64,000 nt of DNA from an uncultured Chitinophagaceae bacterium (GTDB taxonomy: Bacteria > Bacteroidota > Bacteroidia > Chitinophagales > Chitinophagaceae): positions 355,740-419,739 of the forward strand of contig CALMYJ010000005.1 in the NCBI GenBank assembly GCA_937873715.1. Direction: 5' to 3'. Below, in pieces: positions 50,170 to 61,694 of this stretch; positions within the stretch are counted from its first letter, which is position 1; each line of letters opens with the position of its first letter. The position numbers and the translations under genes are program-made. The notes under the pieces were generated by a model. That model searched no databases and was not told the origin of the DNA. It worked only from the letters and a program-made list of their open reading frames with translations.

Positions 50170-52110
50170 TTATTTAAAAACAACGGTTCCAAGGGTTGCA
50201 GTAAGTTCCTGTTCCTGTTTTTTTAAGGCAATATGCACCACCAGCAACTCCATTTGTTCCTGTGGGTCGGTGCATTTTTCAAGGTCTCGCTGGTTTTCAT
50301 CCATCATGCGTTTTAACTTCCGCAACTTCAGGTAATTGAGTGTTGAAAAAACTTCTTCCCGGTAAAGGTCTTCTCTTGTGGCAATTTTTCCTTCAAAAAT
50401 TTCTTTCCAGTTGTGGCTTATTTCGTAGGGATAATCCATCACATTTACTACGAGGGTGCTTAGGGTAAGGTCTTCGTGATACAAAAAATTTTTTGCAGTA
50501 GGCTCCAGGCCTTCCCGGTACCAGGCTTTGTAAATATTGATGATACGGGCAAGGTCTTTATTATCCATCATGCCTTCTATATCGCTTGCTTCTAATTCCT
50601 TAAAAAAATAGTCAGCCACACGTTCGGTTTCTGTCCATTGCCAAAGGCCAAACTCCAGCAAGCTCCGTACCATTGCCCTTTCACTTTGTTCATCTTTGTT
50701 TAATAAAAGTGCAGCGTCTTCATCTACTTCTGTAATGGGTTTGCCCGGGGTATCCAATACCGGTATATCCCGGGCAGCTTTATTCTCTTCTTTGGTTATT
50801 CTTTCCCGAATAAATTTATTAACCAGGGCATGCAGGCCGCTTTCTTCAATTTTAAGCAGTTCTGCACATTGCTTTATATAATCCTGTTGCCGGGTAAAAT
50901 CTTCTGCCTTGTTGATTTTCGAAATGGTTTCGGCCACCTGGTTTACCACGGCCGATTTTCGGAGGCTGTCGGTGCCGGCATCTTTTAAGGCAATATCCAG
51001 TTGAAACAGGATGACATCTTTTTTATTGGCAGCAATAAATGTTTTGAAAGCATCGGCTCCCACTTTGTTCACATAGCTGTCGGGGTCTTCCTTATCCGGT
51101 ATCAGCACCAGTTGCACATTCAGGCTTTCTTCAAGGGCAAGGTCGAGCCCACGCAGTGCTGCTTTAATACCGGCATTATCGCCATCATAAATAATGGTAA
51201 GGTTGCTGGTGTATTTTTTTATCAGCCGCAGTTGGTCGGGTGTAAGGGATGTGCCGCCGCTGGCCACTACATTTTCAATGCCGGCCTGGTGCAGCGATAT
51301 TACATCGGTATAACCCTCTACCAGTAAACATTCATCCGCCTTATCAATTGCCTGCCGGGCAAAATAGCTGCCGTAGAGTATTTTACTTTTTACATAAATT
51401 TCATTTTCAGGTGTATTGATGTATTTTGGTGCCCGGTCGTTGTTTTTAATCAGCCTTGCGCCAAAGCCTAATATTTTACCACTTTGGTTATGTACAGGAA
51501 AAATGATGCGGCCCCTGTAATTATCAGCCGGTTTCTCGTCTCGTAGTGTTACCAGCCCTGTTTTTTGCAGCAGCTCCATATTGTATTGTGCCTGCAGGGC
51601 TGCTGTGGCAAATGCATCTCTTGCTTCGGGATTAAAGCCGAGTTGGAATTTTTGAATGATGTCTTCCCTGAAACCTCTTTCTTTAAGATAGCTGAGGCCA
51701 ATGTCCTGTCCTTCATCTGTATTAAAAAGGTAATCGCTGAAAAATTTTTGGGCAAAGCTGTTGATGATATAGAGGCTGTCGGCTGTTTGCTGCTGCAGCT
51801 TTTGTTCGGGGCTTACCTGGGTTTCTTCTATTTCCACATTGTACCGCTGTGCCAGCCATTTGAGGGCTTCTACATAGCTGTACTTTTCATGCTCCATGAT
51901 AAAGCCAATACTGTTGCCGCTGCGGCCACAGCCAAAGCACTTGTATATTTCTTTGGAAGGGGATACGGTAAAGGAGGGAGATTTTTCGTTGTGAAAGGGG
52001 CAGAGGCCCAGGTAATTGGTTCCCCTTTTTTTCAATTTTACAAATGTGCCTACAATTTCCACAATATCGATGCGGCTCAAAATCTGCTGTATGGAGTGCT
52101 GCGAAATCAC
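50170..52110 (-). CDS. dnaG: DNA primase
   Basis: 646 residues. An N-terminal CHC2 zinc finger (Cys37, His40, Cys58, Cys61), a Toprim core with LLVEGYTDVISLHQAG and IYDGDNAGIKAA, and a C-terminal helicase-binding domain. Makes RNA primers for replication. GTG 52110 gives VISQHSIQQILSRIDIVEIV, the family start; the frame extends upstream as far as 52263, but the leading residues are unrelated. It is divergent from rplK, with the leader between. Confidence 0.95.
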   Translation of the reverse strand: MISQHSIQQILSRIDIVEIVGTFVKLKKRGTNYLGLCPFHNEKSPSFTVSPSKEIYKCFGCGRSGNSIGFIMEHEKYSYVEALKWLAQRYNVEIEETQVSPEQKLQQQTADSLYIINSFAQKFFSDYLFNTDEGQDIGLSYLKERGFREDIIQKFQLGFNPEARDAFATAALQAQYNMELLQKTGLVTLRDEKPADNYRGRIIFPVHNQSGKILGFGARLIKNNDRAPKYINTPENEIYVKSKILYGSYFARQAIDKADECLLVEGYTDVISLHQAGIENVVASGGTSLTPDQLRLIKKYTSNLTIIYDGDNAGIKAALRGLDLALEESLNVQLVLIPDKEDPDSYVNKVGADAFKTFIAANKKDVILFQLDIALKDAGTDSLRKSAVVNQVAETISKINKAEDFTRQQDYIKQCAELLKIEESGLHALVNKFIRERITKEENKAARDIPVLDTPGKPITEVDEDAALLLNKDEQSERAMVRSLLEFGLWQWTETERVADYFFKELEASDIEGMMDNKDLARIINIYKAWYREGLEPTAKNFLYHEDLTLSTLVVNVMDYPYEISHNWKEIFEGKIATREDLYREEVFSTLNYLKLRKLKRMMDENQRDLEKCTDPQEQMELLVVHIALKKQEQELTATLGTVVFK

Positions 52111-52209
52111 AGTTGCAAATGTAGGGGATGGCTTTTTAAATAGCAGGGTGGGATAGTGGTGTGGGCATGCCCTTTTTGTACAGGCCATGTAAAAAGGGTA
52201 AAAAATCAG

Positions 52210-52240
52210 TTTGTTTTTCCATGTCATTCCCCTACCTTTG
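52210..52240 (+). promoter_or_regulatory. Promoter of the rplKAJL operon
   Basis: TTTG (52210-52213) and TACCTTTG (52233-52240) match the Bacteroidota minus-33/minus-7 consensus with a 19-base spacer. Expected start of transcription is about 52247, leaving about 90 bases of leader. Confidence 0.6.
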
Positions 52241-52244
52241 CCGC

Positions 52245-52289
52245 CCCAAATAGTTCTTATCATTCCGATAGTTATCGGAACGACTTGGG
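52245..52289 (+). promoter_or_regulatory. Structured leader of the rplK operon
   Basis: TTCCGATA-GT-TATCGGAA (52263-52280) is a perfect 8-bp inverted repeat. It is enclosed by CCCAA (52245-52249) and TTGGG (52285-52289), which could pair as an outer stem. Since it lies within the leader, it could bind a ribosomal protein (L1 controls L11-L1 in other bacteria) or be a dispersed palindromic repeat. No proof of either. Confidence 0.5.
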
Positions 52290-52337
52290 AGCTGAGGCTA
52301 CAATTGCCGAAGCGCTATCACCAAAAAAATGTAACAC

Positions 52338-52781
52338 ATGGCAAAAGAGATTACCGGCTATGTTAAACTCCAATGCAAAGGAGGACAAGCCAATCCTGCA
52401 CCCCCAATTGGGCCTGCTTTAGGTTCTAAGGGTATCAACATCATGGAGTTCTGCAAACAATTTAATGCCAGAACCCAGGACAAACAAGGGAAAGTGCTTC
52501 CCGTTTTAATCACTGTTTTTTCCGACAAATCTTTCGAGTTTGTAATTAAAACGCCTCCGGCTGCCGTGCAGTTGATGGACGCTGCCAAAGTAAAAGGTGG
52601 CAGTAAAGAGCCCAACCGTCAAAAAGTAGGTAAAGTTACCTGGGCTCAGGTAGAAGAAATTGCGAAAGACAAAATGCCCGATCTGAATGCTTTTACACTG
52701 GAAAGCGCCATGAGCATGGTGGCTGGTACAGCCAGGAGCATGGGGCTTACTGTAGAAGGTAAAGCTCCCTGGGAAAATTAA
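52338..52781 (+). CDS. rplK: 50S ribosomal protein L11
   Basis: 147 residues: [37 protein letters not shown] start is diagnostic, and the C-terminal rRNA-binding domain ([12 protein letters not shown]) is complete. Forms the GTPase-associated centre with L10 and L12. First gene of the cluster; no nusG or secE upstream, dnaG is there instead. Confidence 0.97.
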   Translation: MAKEITGYVKLQCKGGQANPAPPIGPALGSKGINIMEFCKQFNARTQDKQGKVLPVLITVFSDKSFEFVIKTPPAAVQLMDAAKVKGGSKEPNRQKVGKVTWAQVEEIAKDKMPDLNAFTLESAMSMVAGTARSMGLTVEGKAPWEN

Positions 52782-52810
52782 TTATTATCACCTTAAATTT
52801 TTAGACAACA

Positions 52811-53500
52811 ATGATTACTAAAAAAAGAAAAGCCGTTAACGCTAAGGTTGATAATAATAAAGCTTATTCCCTGAAAGAAGCATCTGCCTTAGTAAAAGAA
52901 GTAAACACTACCAAATTCGACAGCTCTGTTGATTTGCATATACGCCTGGGTGTAGACCCTAAAAAAGCCGACCAGGCTATCCGTGGCACCGTATCGCTGC
53001 CACACGGTACCGGTAAAACCAAAAAAGTGCTGGTACTTTGCACACCTGATAAAGAAGAAGCTGCAAAAGCTGCCGGTGCTGATTTTGTAGGTTTGGATGA
53101 ATTTATCACCAAAATTGAAGGTGGCTGGACGGATATGGATGTGGTAATTGCCACCCCGGCCGTAATGCCTAAAATTGGTAAGCTGGGTAAAGTATTAGGC
53201 CCACGCAACCTGATGCCTAACCCCAAAACCGGTACAGTTACCAATGATGTAGCTGCAGCGGTGAACGAGGTTAAAGGTGGTAAAATCGCTTTTAAAGTAG
53301 ATAAAGCCGGTATCATTCATGCTTCTGTTGGCCGTGTAAGCTTTAGCGCCGACAAGATTGCTGAAAACAGCCAGGAGTTAATTAATGCACTCATTAAAAT
53401 GAAACCATCTACTGCAAAAGGTACTTACCTTAAAGGTGTAAGCATGGCCAGTACAATGAGCCCCGGCATCATTATCGACACAAAATCAGTTTCTAACTAA
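52811..53500 (+). CDS. rplA: 50S ribosomal protein L1
   Basis: 229 residues: [19 protein letters not shown] and the [18 protein letters not shown] motif are diagnostic. Forms the L1 stalk and controls its own operon in E. coli. 29 bases after rplK. Confidence 0.97.
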   Translation: MITKKRKAVNAKVDNNKAYSLKEASALVKEVNTTKFDSSVDLHIRLGVDPKKADQAIRGTVSLPHGTGKTKKVLVLCTPDKEEAAKAAGADFVGLDEFITKIEGGWTDMDVVIATPAVMPKIGKLGKVLGPRNLMPNPKTGTVTNDVAAAVNEVKGGKIAFKVDKAGIIHASVGRVSFSADKIAENSQELINALIKMKPSTAKGTYLKGVSMASTMSPGIIIDTKSVSN

Positions 53501-53540
53501 GGTTCCTCGCTAACGCCAGGGATGACAAAAAATATTTGTT

Positions 53541-54065
53541 ATGACAAAACAGGAAAAAAACGAAGTGATTGCAGCGCTGAAGGATAAATTCAGCCAGTAC
53601 AACAACTTCTATATCACCGATACCGAAAGTCTTACTGTAGCACAGGTAAGCCAGCTTCGCCGTCATTGCTTTAGCAAACAGGTGGAAATGAAAGTGGCTA
53701 AAAATACGCTTATCCGCAAAGCGCTTGAAGCACTTGATGCTGAAAAATATGCAGGCGTGTATGATTCACTGCATAAAGTAACTGCACTTATGTTCAGCGA
53801 AAATCCTAAAGAACCAGCTTTGATTTTAAGTGGTTTCCGTAAGGAAAATAAAGCTGAAAAGCCTGAGTTAAAAGCAGCTTTCATCAATGGTGATGTATTT
53901 GTAGGCGACAACCAGTTGGTGGCTTTAACAAAAATCAAAACCAAAAACGAACTTATTGGTGAGGTTATCGGGTTGCTGCAATCACCTATACAACGTGTTA
54001 TTGGTGCTTTGCAAAACAGGCCCGAAGCGGCCACAGCCGAAGCTGCTGCACCTGCAGAAGCTTAA
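53541..54065 (+). CDS. rplJ: 50S ribosomal protein L10
   Basis: 174 residues: standard NTD (ITDTESLTVAQVSQLRR, VAKNTLIRKALE) and an Ala-rich C-terminus that docks L12 dimers. 40 bases after rplA. A 103-base gap to rplL contains a small GC stem (ACCGG...CCGGT) that could act as a partial attenuator. Confidence 0.95.
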   Translation: MTKQEKNEVIAALKDKFSQYNNFYITDTESLTVAQVSQLRRHCFSKQVEMKVAKNTLIRKALEALDAEKYAGVYDSLHKVTALMFSENPKEPALILSGFRKENKAEKPELKAAFINGDVFVGDNQLVALTKIKTKNELIGEVIGLLQSPIQRVIGALQNRPEAATAEAAAPAEA

Positions 54066-54168
54066 TTTTATGAATTATACCGGTACATTGCCGGTTAATT
54101 ATACAAACAAATTTTTTTAATCTCCGCCGGAGTACAAACACAATGAAGGCGGCAAAAATTTAAACAAC

Positions 54169-54543
54169 ATGGCAGACGTAAAAACATTAGCCGAAAGCTT
54201 AGTAAGCTTAACCGTAAAAGAAGTACAGGAATTAGCTGAATTCTTAAAAACAGAATACGGCATCGAACCAGCAGCAGCAGCAGTAGTAGTTAGCGGCGAT
54301 GCTGGCGGTGGTGCAGCAGCAGTTGAAGAAAAAACCTCTTTCGATGTAATTTTGAAAAGCGGTGGTGCTAACAAACTGGCTGTAGTAAAAATCGTAAAAG
54401 AATTAACCGGCCTGGGTCTTAAAGAAGCTAAAGACTTAGTAGATGGTGCTCCAAAACCTGTTAAAGAAGGTGTGGACAAAGCCACTGCCGAAGAACTGAA
54501 AGCCAAGCTTGCTGAAGCTGGTGCTGAAGTAGAAGTAGCTTAA
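54169..54543 (+). CDS. rplL: 50S ribosomal protein L7/L12
   Basis: 124 residues: N-terminal dimerisation helix, Ala/Gly hinge ([21 protein letters not shown]) and the C-terminal domain with [18 protein letters not shown]. Ends in a strong terminator, so rpoBC does not follow in the usual way. Confidence 0.97.
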   Translation: MADVKTLAESLVSLTVKEVQELAEFLKTEYGIEPAAAAVVVSGDAGGGAAAVEEKTSFDVILKSGGANKLAVVKIVKELTGLGLKEAKDLVDGAPKPVKEGVDKATAEELKAKLAEAGAEVEVA

Positions 54544-54565
54544 TTATCTTTTCAAGGATATCCTG

Positions 54566-54593
54566 AGCCGCCCTGTACCGGGGCGGCTTTTTT
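54566..54593 (+). terminator. Terminator after rplL
   Basis: AGCCGCCC (54566-54573) and GGGCGGCT (54581-54588) form an 8-bp stem with a 7-base loop, followed by six T. Confidence 0.9.
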
Positions 54594-54675
54594 ATTGCCG
54601 CCCGTACAAATTTTTTTTCCATCTCCATTAATTGTAGCACATTTATACATTCCTTTTTAACTAAAATTACTATTT

Positions 54676-56709
54676 ATGAGGTTACTTGCTTTTTCTGCAA
54701 TAGCAATGCTGGCTATTTTAAATGCCTGCAATAACAAAGGCACCGATACTGCCGGTCGAACTGTTTTTTTCGATACTGCCGGTATTGACAATTCTGTTAA
54801 AACTGCCGACAATTTTTTTGACTACGCCAATGGTAAATGGATGCGGAACACCGAAATACCAGCCGACCAAAGTGGCTGGGGCAGTTTTTACACCCTCTCC
54901 GACGAGAACCAAAAAAATATCCGCAGCATACTGGAGGCAGCTGCAGCTAATCCCGGCGCAAAAGGCAGCCTCGAACAAAAGCTGGGTGATTATTATGCCA
55001 GTGGCATGGATACCCTGGCTATTGAAAAACTCGGTGCCACACCACTACAGCCTATGCTGGCTAAAATTGATGCTGTAAAAGATTACAAAGCACTAATGAC
55101 ATTATTGGCCGAAAGCAATGCAGAAGGGGAAGGCGGCGATTTGATCGATATGTATGTTGGCAACGACGAAATGAACAGCAGTATAAATATCGCTGTGTTT
55201 TCTCAAGCAGGGCTTACCTTACCCGAAAAATCATATTACACCAAAACAGACAGCGCCACGGTAGCTGTGCGTACAGCGATGCTGGCTTATGCCAAAAAAC
55301 TATTTGAATTAACCGGTACCGATGCCGCTGCTGCCGAAAAAATGGCCAGTAGTATTGTAGCACTCGAAACCGAAATTGCAAAATCGCACCGCACCCCGGT
55401 AGAACTGCGGGACCCCATAAAAAATTATAACAAAATAGCGGTAGCCGACCTGGAAAAGAAAACGCCGAATATCAACTGGCAGGAATATTTTTCAAAAATC
55501 AATGTAAAAGTGGATAGCGTAAATGTGAGCCAGCCTGATTATTATATAGCACTTAGCAAACTATTACCCATGCAACCGGTTGAGGCCTGGAAGGCTAAAG
55601 TAAAATTTGATTATATAGCAGGTAATGCCGGTTTGTTGTCGCCCGATTTTGTAAAAGCAGCTTTTGAATACAATAAAGTTTTTTCTGGCCGAAAAGTAGA
55701 CAGGGAGCGCTGGAAAAAAATGGTTGGCCGGGTAAATAATGATGCCGGCGAATTGCTCGGTCAGTTGTATGTAAAAAAATATTTTCCCGAAAATGCCAAA
55801 AAAAGGATGGATGAACTGGTGAACAACCTGCAAAAGGCTTTTGAGGTAAGGATTAAAAACCTGGACTGGATGAGCGACAGTACCAAGCAGATGGCTTTAA
55901 AAAAATTAAGCACTTTCCTTAAAAAAATTGGTTATCCCGACAAATGGAAAAGCTACGATGATGTTAGTATAGACAGGAACAATTTTTTTGGTAATGCTAA
56001 AAGTTTTGCCAGGCATAACCTGCAGGAGCAGTTGGCCAAAATTGGTAAACCGGTGGATAGAACAGAATGGCTGATGAGCCCCCCAACCGTAAATGCTTAT
56101 TATAACCCCGTAAATAATGAAATCGTTTTTCCGGCCGGGATATTACAGTTTCCATTTTTTGATGCCAATGCAGACGATGCCATTAACTATGGGGCAATCG
56201 GTATGGTTATTGGCCACGAAATTACCCACGGCTTCGACGACCAGGGCAGCCAGTACGATGAACTCGGCAACCTGAAAAACTGGTGGACGAAAGAAGACGG
56301 CGAAAAGTTCAAAGCGAAAACAGGCGTGGTGGTTAAACAATATAACGCATTTACCGTACTCGATTCGTTGCATGTAAACGGCGAACTTACCCTTGGCGAA
56401 AATCTTGCAGATATTGGCGGACTGGCTATTGCCTACGATGCCTTTAAATTAACCAAACAGGGCCAGGGTACTGAAAAGATTGACGGCTTTACACCCGACC
56501 AGCGCTTCTTCCTCGGCTTTGCCCAGGTATGGCGCTTAAAACAACGGGAAGAAAGCATAAGGTTGCTGATTGCTACCGACCCACACTCACCGGAAATACA
56601 CCGGGTAAATGGCCCCCTGATGAATTTTGAACCATTTTATGCTGCCTTTGGGATAAAAGAAGGCGATAAGATGTACTTAAAACCGGAGGAAAGAGCAAAA
56701 ATCTGGTAG
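54676..56709 (+). CDS. M13 family metallopeptidase (PepO/neprilysin-like) lipoprotein
   Basis: 677 residues. Lipobox ILNACNN near residue 17 marks a lipoprotein. The zinc site is HEITH (514-518) with Glu575 in GENLADIGG as third ligand. NAYYNPVNNEIVFPAGI and the C-terminal motif NGPLMNFEPFYAAFGIKEGD are M13 markers. Cleaves short peptides, usually periplasmic or on the cell surface. Starts about 80 bases after the rplL terminator, so it has its own promoter. Confidence 0.94.
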   Translation: MRLLAFSAIAMLAILNACNNKGTDTAGRTVFFDTAGIDNSVKTADNFFDYANGKWMRNTEIPADQSGWGSFYTLSDENQKNIRSILEAAAANPGAKGSLEQKLGDYYASGMDTLAIEKLGATPLQPMLAKIDAVKDYKALMTLLAESNAEGEGGDLIDMYVGNDEMNSSINIAVFSQAGLTLPEKSYYTKTDSATVAVRTAMLAYAKKLFELTGTDAAAAEKMASSIVALETEIAKSHRTPVELRDPIKNYNKIAVADLEKKTPNINWQEYFSKINVKVDSVNVSQPDYYIALSKLLPMQPVEAWKAKVKFDYIAGNAGLLSPDFVKAAFEYNKVFSGRKVDRERWKKMVGRVNNDAGELLGQLYVKKYFPENAKKRMDELVNNLQKAFEVRIKNLDWMSDSTKQMALKKLSTFLKKIGYPDKWKSYDDVSIDRNNFFGNAKSFARHNLQEQLAKIGKPVDRTEWLMSPPTVNAYYNPVNNEIVFPAGILQFPFFDANADDAINYGAIGMVIGHEITHGFDDQGSQYDELGNLKNWWTKEDGEKFKAKTGVVVKQYNAFTVLDSLHVNGELTLGENLADIGGLAIAYDAFKLTKQGQGTEKIDGFTPDQRFFLGFAQVWRLKQREESIRLLIATDPHSPEIHRVNGPLMNFEPFYAAFGIKEGDKMYLKPEERAKIW

Positions 56710-56726
56710 TCATTTATAGTTGATAA

Positions 56727-56764
56727 TGCTAAAGGCGGCTGTTGAAGCCGCCTTTAGCAATTTT
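56727..56764 (+). terminator. Terminator between the M13 and rsmG genes
   Basis: A perfect 14-bp stem, 56727-56740 with 56746-56759, 5-base loop, then TTTT. Its best T-run serves the plus-strand M13 gene. Confidence 0.85.
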
Positions 56765-56810
56765 AAGAGGTGCGTAACCGTTAGCAGGGTATTTTTCTTT
56801 TACAGGATAG

Positions 56811-57425
56811 CTACCCGGTTACATGCAGCAGGTATTTTTCTTTAAAAAATGGCTCATTAAAAATCTTTTCAATTTCCCACACACGGGGCTTGCATTGGCT
56901 GTCGGCAATTTCCTGCGTAAGGTCGCCGCCCTTAAGGCAAATGAGCCCATTGGGGTTAGTTCGTTTTTTTAATAAGGGTTTGCTCCAGTGCCACAGATTG
57001 CCAAGCGGCGCCACCGCACGGGACACCACCACATCAAACTTTCGGTTTTTAATAGCCTCTGCCCGGCTATGTTGCGTGGATATATTTTTGATGTGGGCGG
57101 CAGCGGCAATTTCCTGTACCACTTTTAATTTTTTATTGATGCTGTCTACCAAATGAAAATGTACTTCGGGGAAAAAGATAGCCAGGGGCACACCCGGAAA
57201 ACCGCCACCACAGCCAAGATCCATCACTTCCATGCCAGTTTCAAACTCAAACTGTGTGGCAATAGCCAGGGAATGCAGCACATGGTGTTCGTAAAAATTA
57301 TCCATGTCTTTTCTTGAAATCACATTGATTTTTTCATTCCATTCGGCATACAACGGTTGCAGGGCAGCAAATTGCTCCAACTGTTTTTCGGTAAAGTCGG
57401 TAAAATATTTTGTAAGTACTTGCAT
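56811..57425 (-). CDS. rsmG: 16S rRNA (guanine527-N7)-methyltransferase RsmG
   Basis: 204 residues. SAM-binding Rossmann motif MDLGCGGGFPGVPLAI, preceded by NVISRKDMDNFYEHHVLHSLA, and RAVAPLGNLWHW are all RsmG hallmarks. ATG 57425 gives the family start MQVLTKYF; an upstream ATG adds unlike residues. Methylates the 530-loop region. Confidence 0.93.
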   Translation of the reverse strand: MQVLTKYFTDFTEKQLEQFAALQPLYAEWNEKINVISRKDMDNFYEHHVLHSLAIATQFEFETGMEVMDLGCGGGFPGVPLAIFFPEVHFHLVDSINKKLKVVQEIAAAAHIKNISTQHSRAEAIKNRKFDVVVSRAVAPLGNLWHWSKPLLKKRTNPNGLICLKGGDLTQEIADSQCKPRVWEIEKIFNEPFFKEKYLLHVTG

Positions 57426-57521
57426 CTGTTTAACGCTGTAAATATCGCCATGTATCTCGGCTACAGAAAAATACATGACTCAAACTTTAAAAGATTAAGG
57501 TGTTAAAGCCTTGCTGTTTTA

Positions 57522-58307
57522 TTACCGCACCACACCTAATTTAGCCAGGGCATCTTTGGCTTCAATATAGTTAGGGTCTGCCTGCAGGGCCATTTCATAG
57601 CTTTTTACAGCCTGCTCTTTTTCATTTAATTTTTCGTAACAGCGGCCCATCCAGTAATATCCTTCGTCATAATTATTTTTTATCCGCAGTGCAATTTCAA
57701 GTGTTTTGAGTGCATCCAGGTATTTGCCCGAATCATACTGGGCTATCGCTTTTTCACGGTGGGCCAGCATATTAGTATAGTCCATACGGATACACTGTTC
57801 AAAAAAATCTACGGCTTTTTCTTTATCGCCTGTATTGTTAAAGTATAAGCCCTGTATAAATAAACCCTGGTACCGGGTATGCGGAGCGCTGAGCAGTAAA
57901 CTACCCATGCCAATCGCTAATGGATTTTTAGAAAGGGCATACAGGGAACCCAGCGACATGATGTATTCCGGTTTCGGGCTGATATGTATCGTTTTTTCCC
58001 ATGCCTGTATGGCCTGCAGCGTATCATCATTTTCAGTATGCAGCATCGCTTTGATATACCATAGCCGCTCATTTAGGCTGTCGCTGCTGATTGCTTTTTC
58101 TGTTTCGGCAATGGCGGTACCGTAATTGTTATTTTCCCTAAAATACTGAACCAGGTTTTCTTTAAGCAACAATGAATCCGGGTATTGGGCTACAAGGCCT
58201 CTCAATTCTTTTTCTTTTTCGGGGATTACTGTTGCTGTGTTATCATTATTACTGTTGCAGGCAGTAAAGAATAAGATGGCAGCAGCGGCAAAAAAAAGTT
58301 TTTTCAT
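57522..58307 (-). CDS. TPR-repeat lipoprotein
   Basis: 261 residues. Lipobox ILFFTACNS gives a lipoprotein anchor. At least four TPR units follow, for example YDSGKYLDALKTLEIALRIKNNYDEG and NEKEQAVKSYEMALQADPNYIEAK. No enzymatic motif. Function unknown; rsmG lies downstream on the same strand. Confidence 0.78.
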   Translation of the reverse strand: MKKLFFAAAAILFFTACNSNNDNTATVIPEKEKELRGLVAQYPDSLLLKENLVQYFRENNNYGTAIAETEKAISSDSLNERLWYIKAMLHTENDDTLQAIQAWEKTIHISPKPEYIMSLGSLYALSKNPLAIGMGSLLLSAPHTRYQGLFIQGLYFNNTGDKEKAVDFFEQCIRMDYTNMLAHREKAIAQYDSGKYLDALKTLEIALRIKNNYDEGYYWMGRCYEKLNEKEQAVKSYEMALQADPNYIEAKDALAKLGVVR

Positions 58308-58361
58308 GTATTGATTTAAAGGGGCAAAATTAAGTGCTATCGCATTAGTATCTGTTAAAAC

Positions 58362-58392
58362 TTTACCCGGTAGCCGCAGGGCATTACCTTTG
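58362..58392 (+). promoter_or_regulatory. Possible promoter of the WD40-like gene
   Basis: TTTA (58362-58365, one mismatch to TTTG) and TACCTTTG (58385-58392) with a 19-base spacer; the ATG is 17 bases further on. Confidence 0.4.
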
Positions 58393-58408
58393 CAGTCAAT
58401 TTATTTTT

Positions 58409-59491
58409 ATGAATAAAATTTTACTGGTTTGCCTGGCTTTTTTAGTTCAGCCGGATGTTATGGCACAAAGCAATATGTTTGCTTCGGATTCCACCCGGTT
58501 TGCTGCCGAAAAACATTTTGCACAGGTACGGCAACTTACTTTTGGCGGTGATAACGCCGAAGCATATTTTAGTTTTGATGGCAAATGGCTCATCTTTCAA
58601 CGCACTAATCCTAAAGAGGGGTTAATGTGCGACCAGATGTTTATTGCTAAAATACCGGAAGCGCCGGGAGAAAAATTTGAACCCCGTATGGTAAGCACCG
58701 GCCGTGGCCGAACTACCTGCGGCACATTTACCAAAGACGGCAGGCATATAATATATGCCAGCACACACCTTAGCGCCGATACCTGCCCACCGGTGCCCGA
58801 CCGCAGGCAATATGGTAACCGTTATATCTGGCCATTATACGATAGTTACGACATTTTTATGGCCGACCTTAATGGCAATATTGTAAAGCAGCTTACATTC
58901 AGTAAAGGATATGATGCAGAAGCTACACTTTCGCCCGATGGAGAAAAAATGATTTACACCAGTGTGAAAAATGGCGACCTCGACCTGTATATTATGGATT
59001 TAAAAACCGGCCGGGAAAAACAGGTTACCAATACCTTAGGCTATGATGGTGGCGCATGGTTTAGCCCGGATGGCACAAAAATTATCTGGCGGGCCAGCAG
59101 GCCAAAAACCGAGGAAGAGATTAAAGAGTATAAACAATTGCTTGCCGAAAACCTTGTGGCGCCAACTAATATGGAAGTATTTATCGCTAATGCCGACGGC
59201 AGTAATGCAAGGCAGGTAACGGCGCTTGGTAATGCCAACTGGGCACCGGCGTATATGCCTGATAGTAAGCGGATAATTTTTGCCAGCAATCACCAGAGCA
59301 GGAGGGGCTTCCCGTTTAACCTTTTTACAATTGAAGAAGACGGCAGTAAGCTGGAAAAAATTTCAGCCGAAACGATTTTTGATGCCTTCCCGATGTTTAG
59401 TCCTAATGGTAAAAAAATTGTTTTTTGCAGCAACCGCAATAATGGGGGTACCAGGGATACCAATATTTTTATAGCCGACTGGATAGAGTAG
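58409..59491 (+). CDS. Exported TolB-like (PD40) beta-propeller protein
   Basis: 360 residues. Signal peptide about 1-19 (FLVQPDVMAQ). Repeats of the WD40-like PD40 type: AEATLSPDGEKMIYTSVKNGDLDLYIMDLKTG, GGAWFSPDGTKIIWRASRP and DAFPMFSPNGKKIVFCSNRN. A periplasmic or surface propeller is expected; no catalytic residues visible. It lacks the S9 peptidase domain that sometimes follows such propellers. Confidence 0.82.
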   Translation: MNKILLVCLAFLVQPDVMAQSNMFASDSTRFAAEKHFAQVRQLTFGGDNAEAYFSFDGKWLIFQRTNPKEGLMCDQMFIAKIPEAPGEKFEPRMVSTGRGRTTCGTFTKDGRHIIYASTHLSADTCPPVPDRRQYGNRYIWPLYDSYDIFMADLNGNIVKQLTFSKGYDAEATLSPDGEKMIYTSVKNGDLDLYIMDLKTGREKQVTNTLGYDGGAWFSPDGTKIIWRASRPKTEEEIKEYKQLLAENLVAPTNMEVFIANADGSNARQVTALGNANWAPAYMPDSKRIIFASNHQSRRGFPFNLFTIEEDGSKLEKISAETIFDAFPMFSPNGKKIVFCSNRNNGGTRDTNIFIADWIE

Positions 59492-59512
59492 CGGCAATTG
59501 TGTTAATAACAG

Positions 59513-59544
59513 AAAAGCCTGCAATTAAAACTGCAGGCTTTTTT
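59513..59544. terminator. Bidirectional terminator between the WD40-like gene and pyrG
   Basis: AAAAGCCTGCA (59513-59523) and TGCAGGCTTTT (59532-59542) form a stem with A-run and T-run flanks, so it can stop transcription from both converging genes. Confidence 0.85.
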
Positions 59545-59575
59545 ATTGTGTATAAATATATTTATGGGTTATACT

Positions 59576-61694
<2,119 letters not shown>

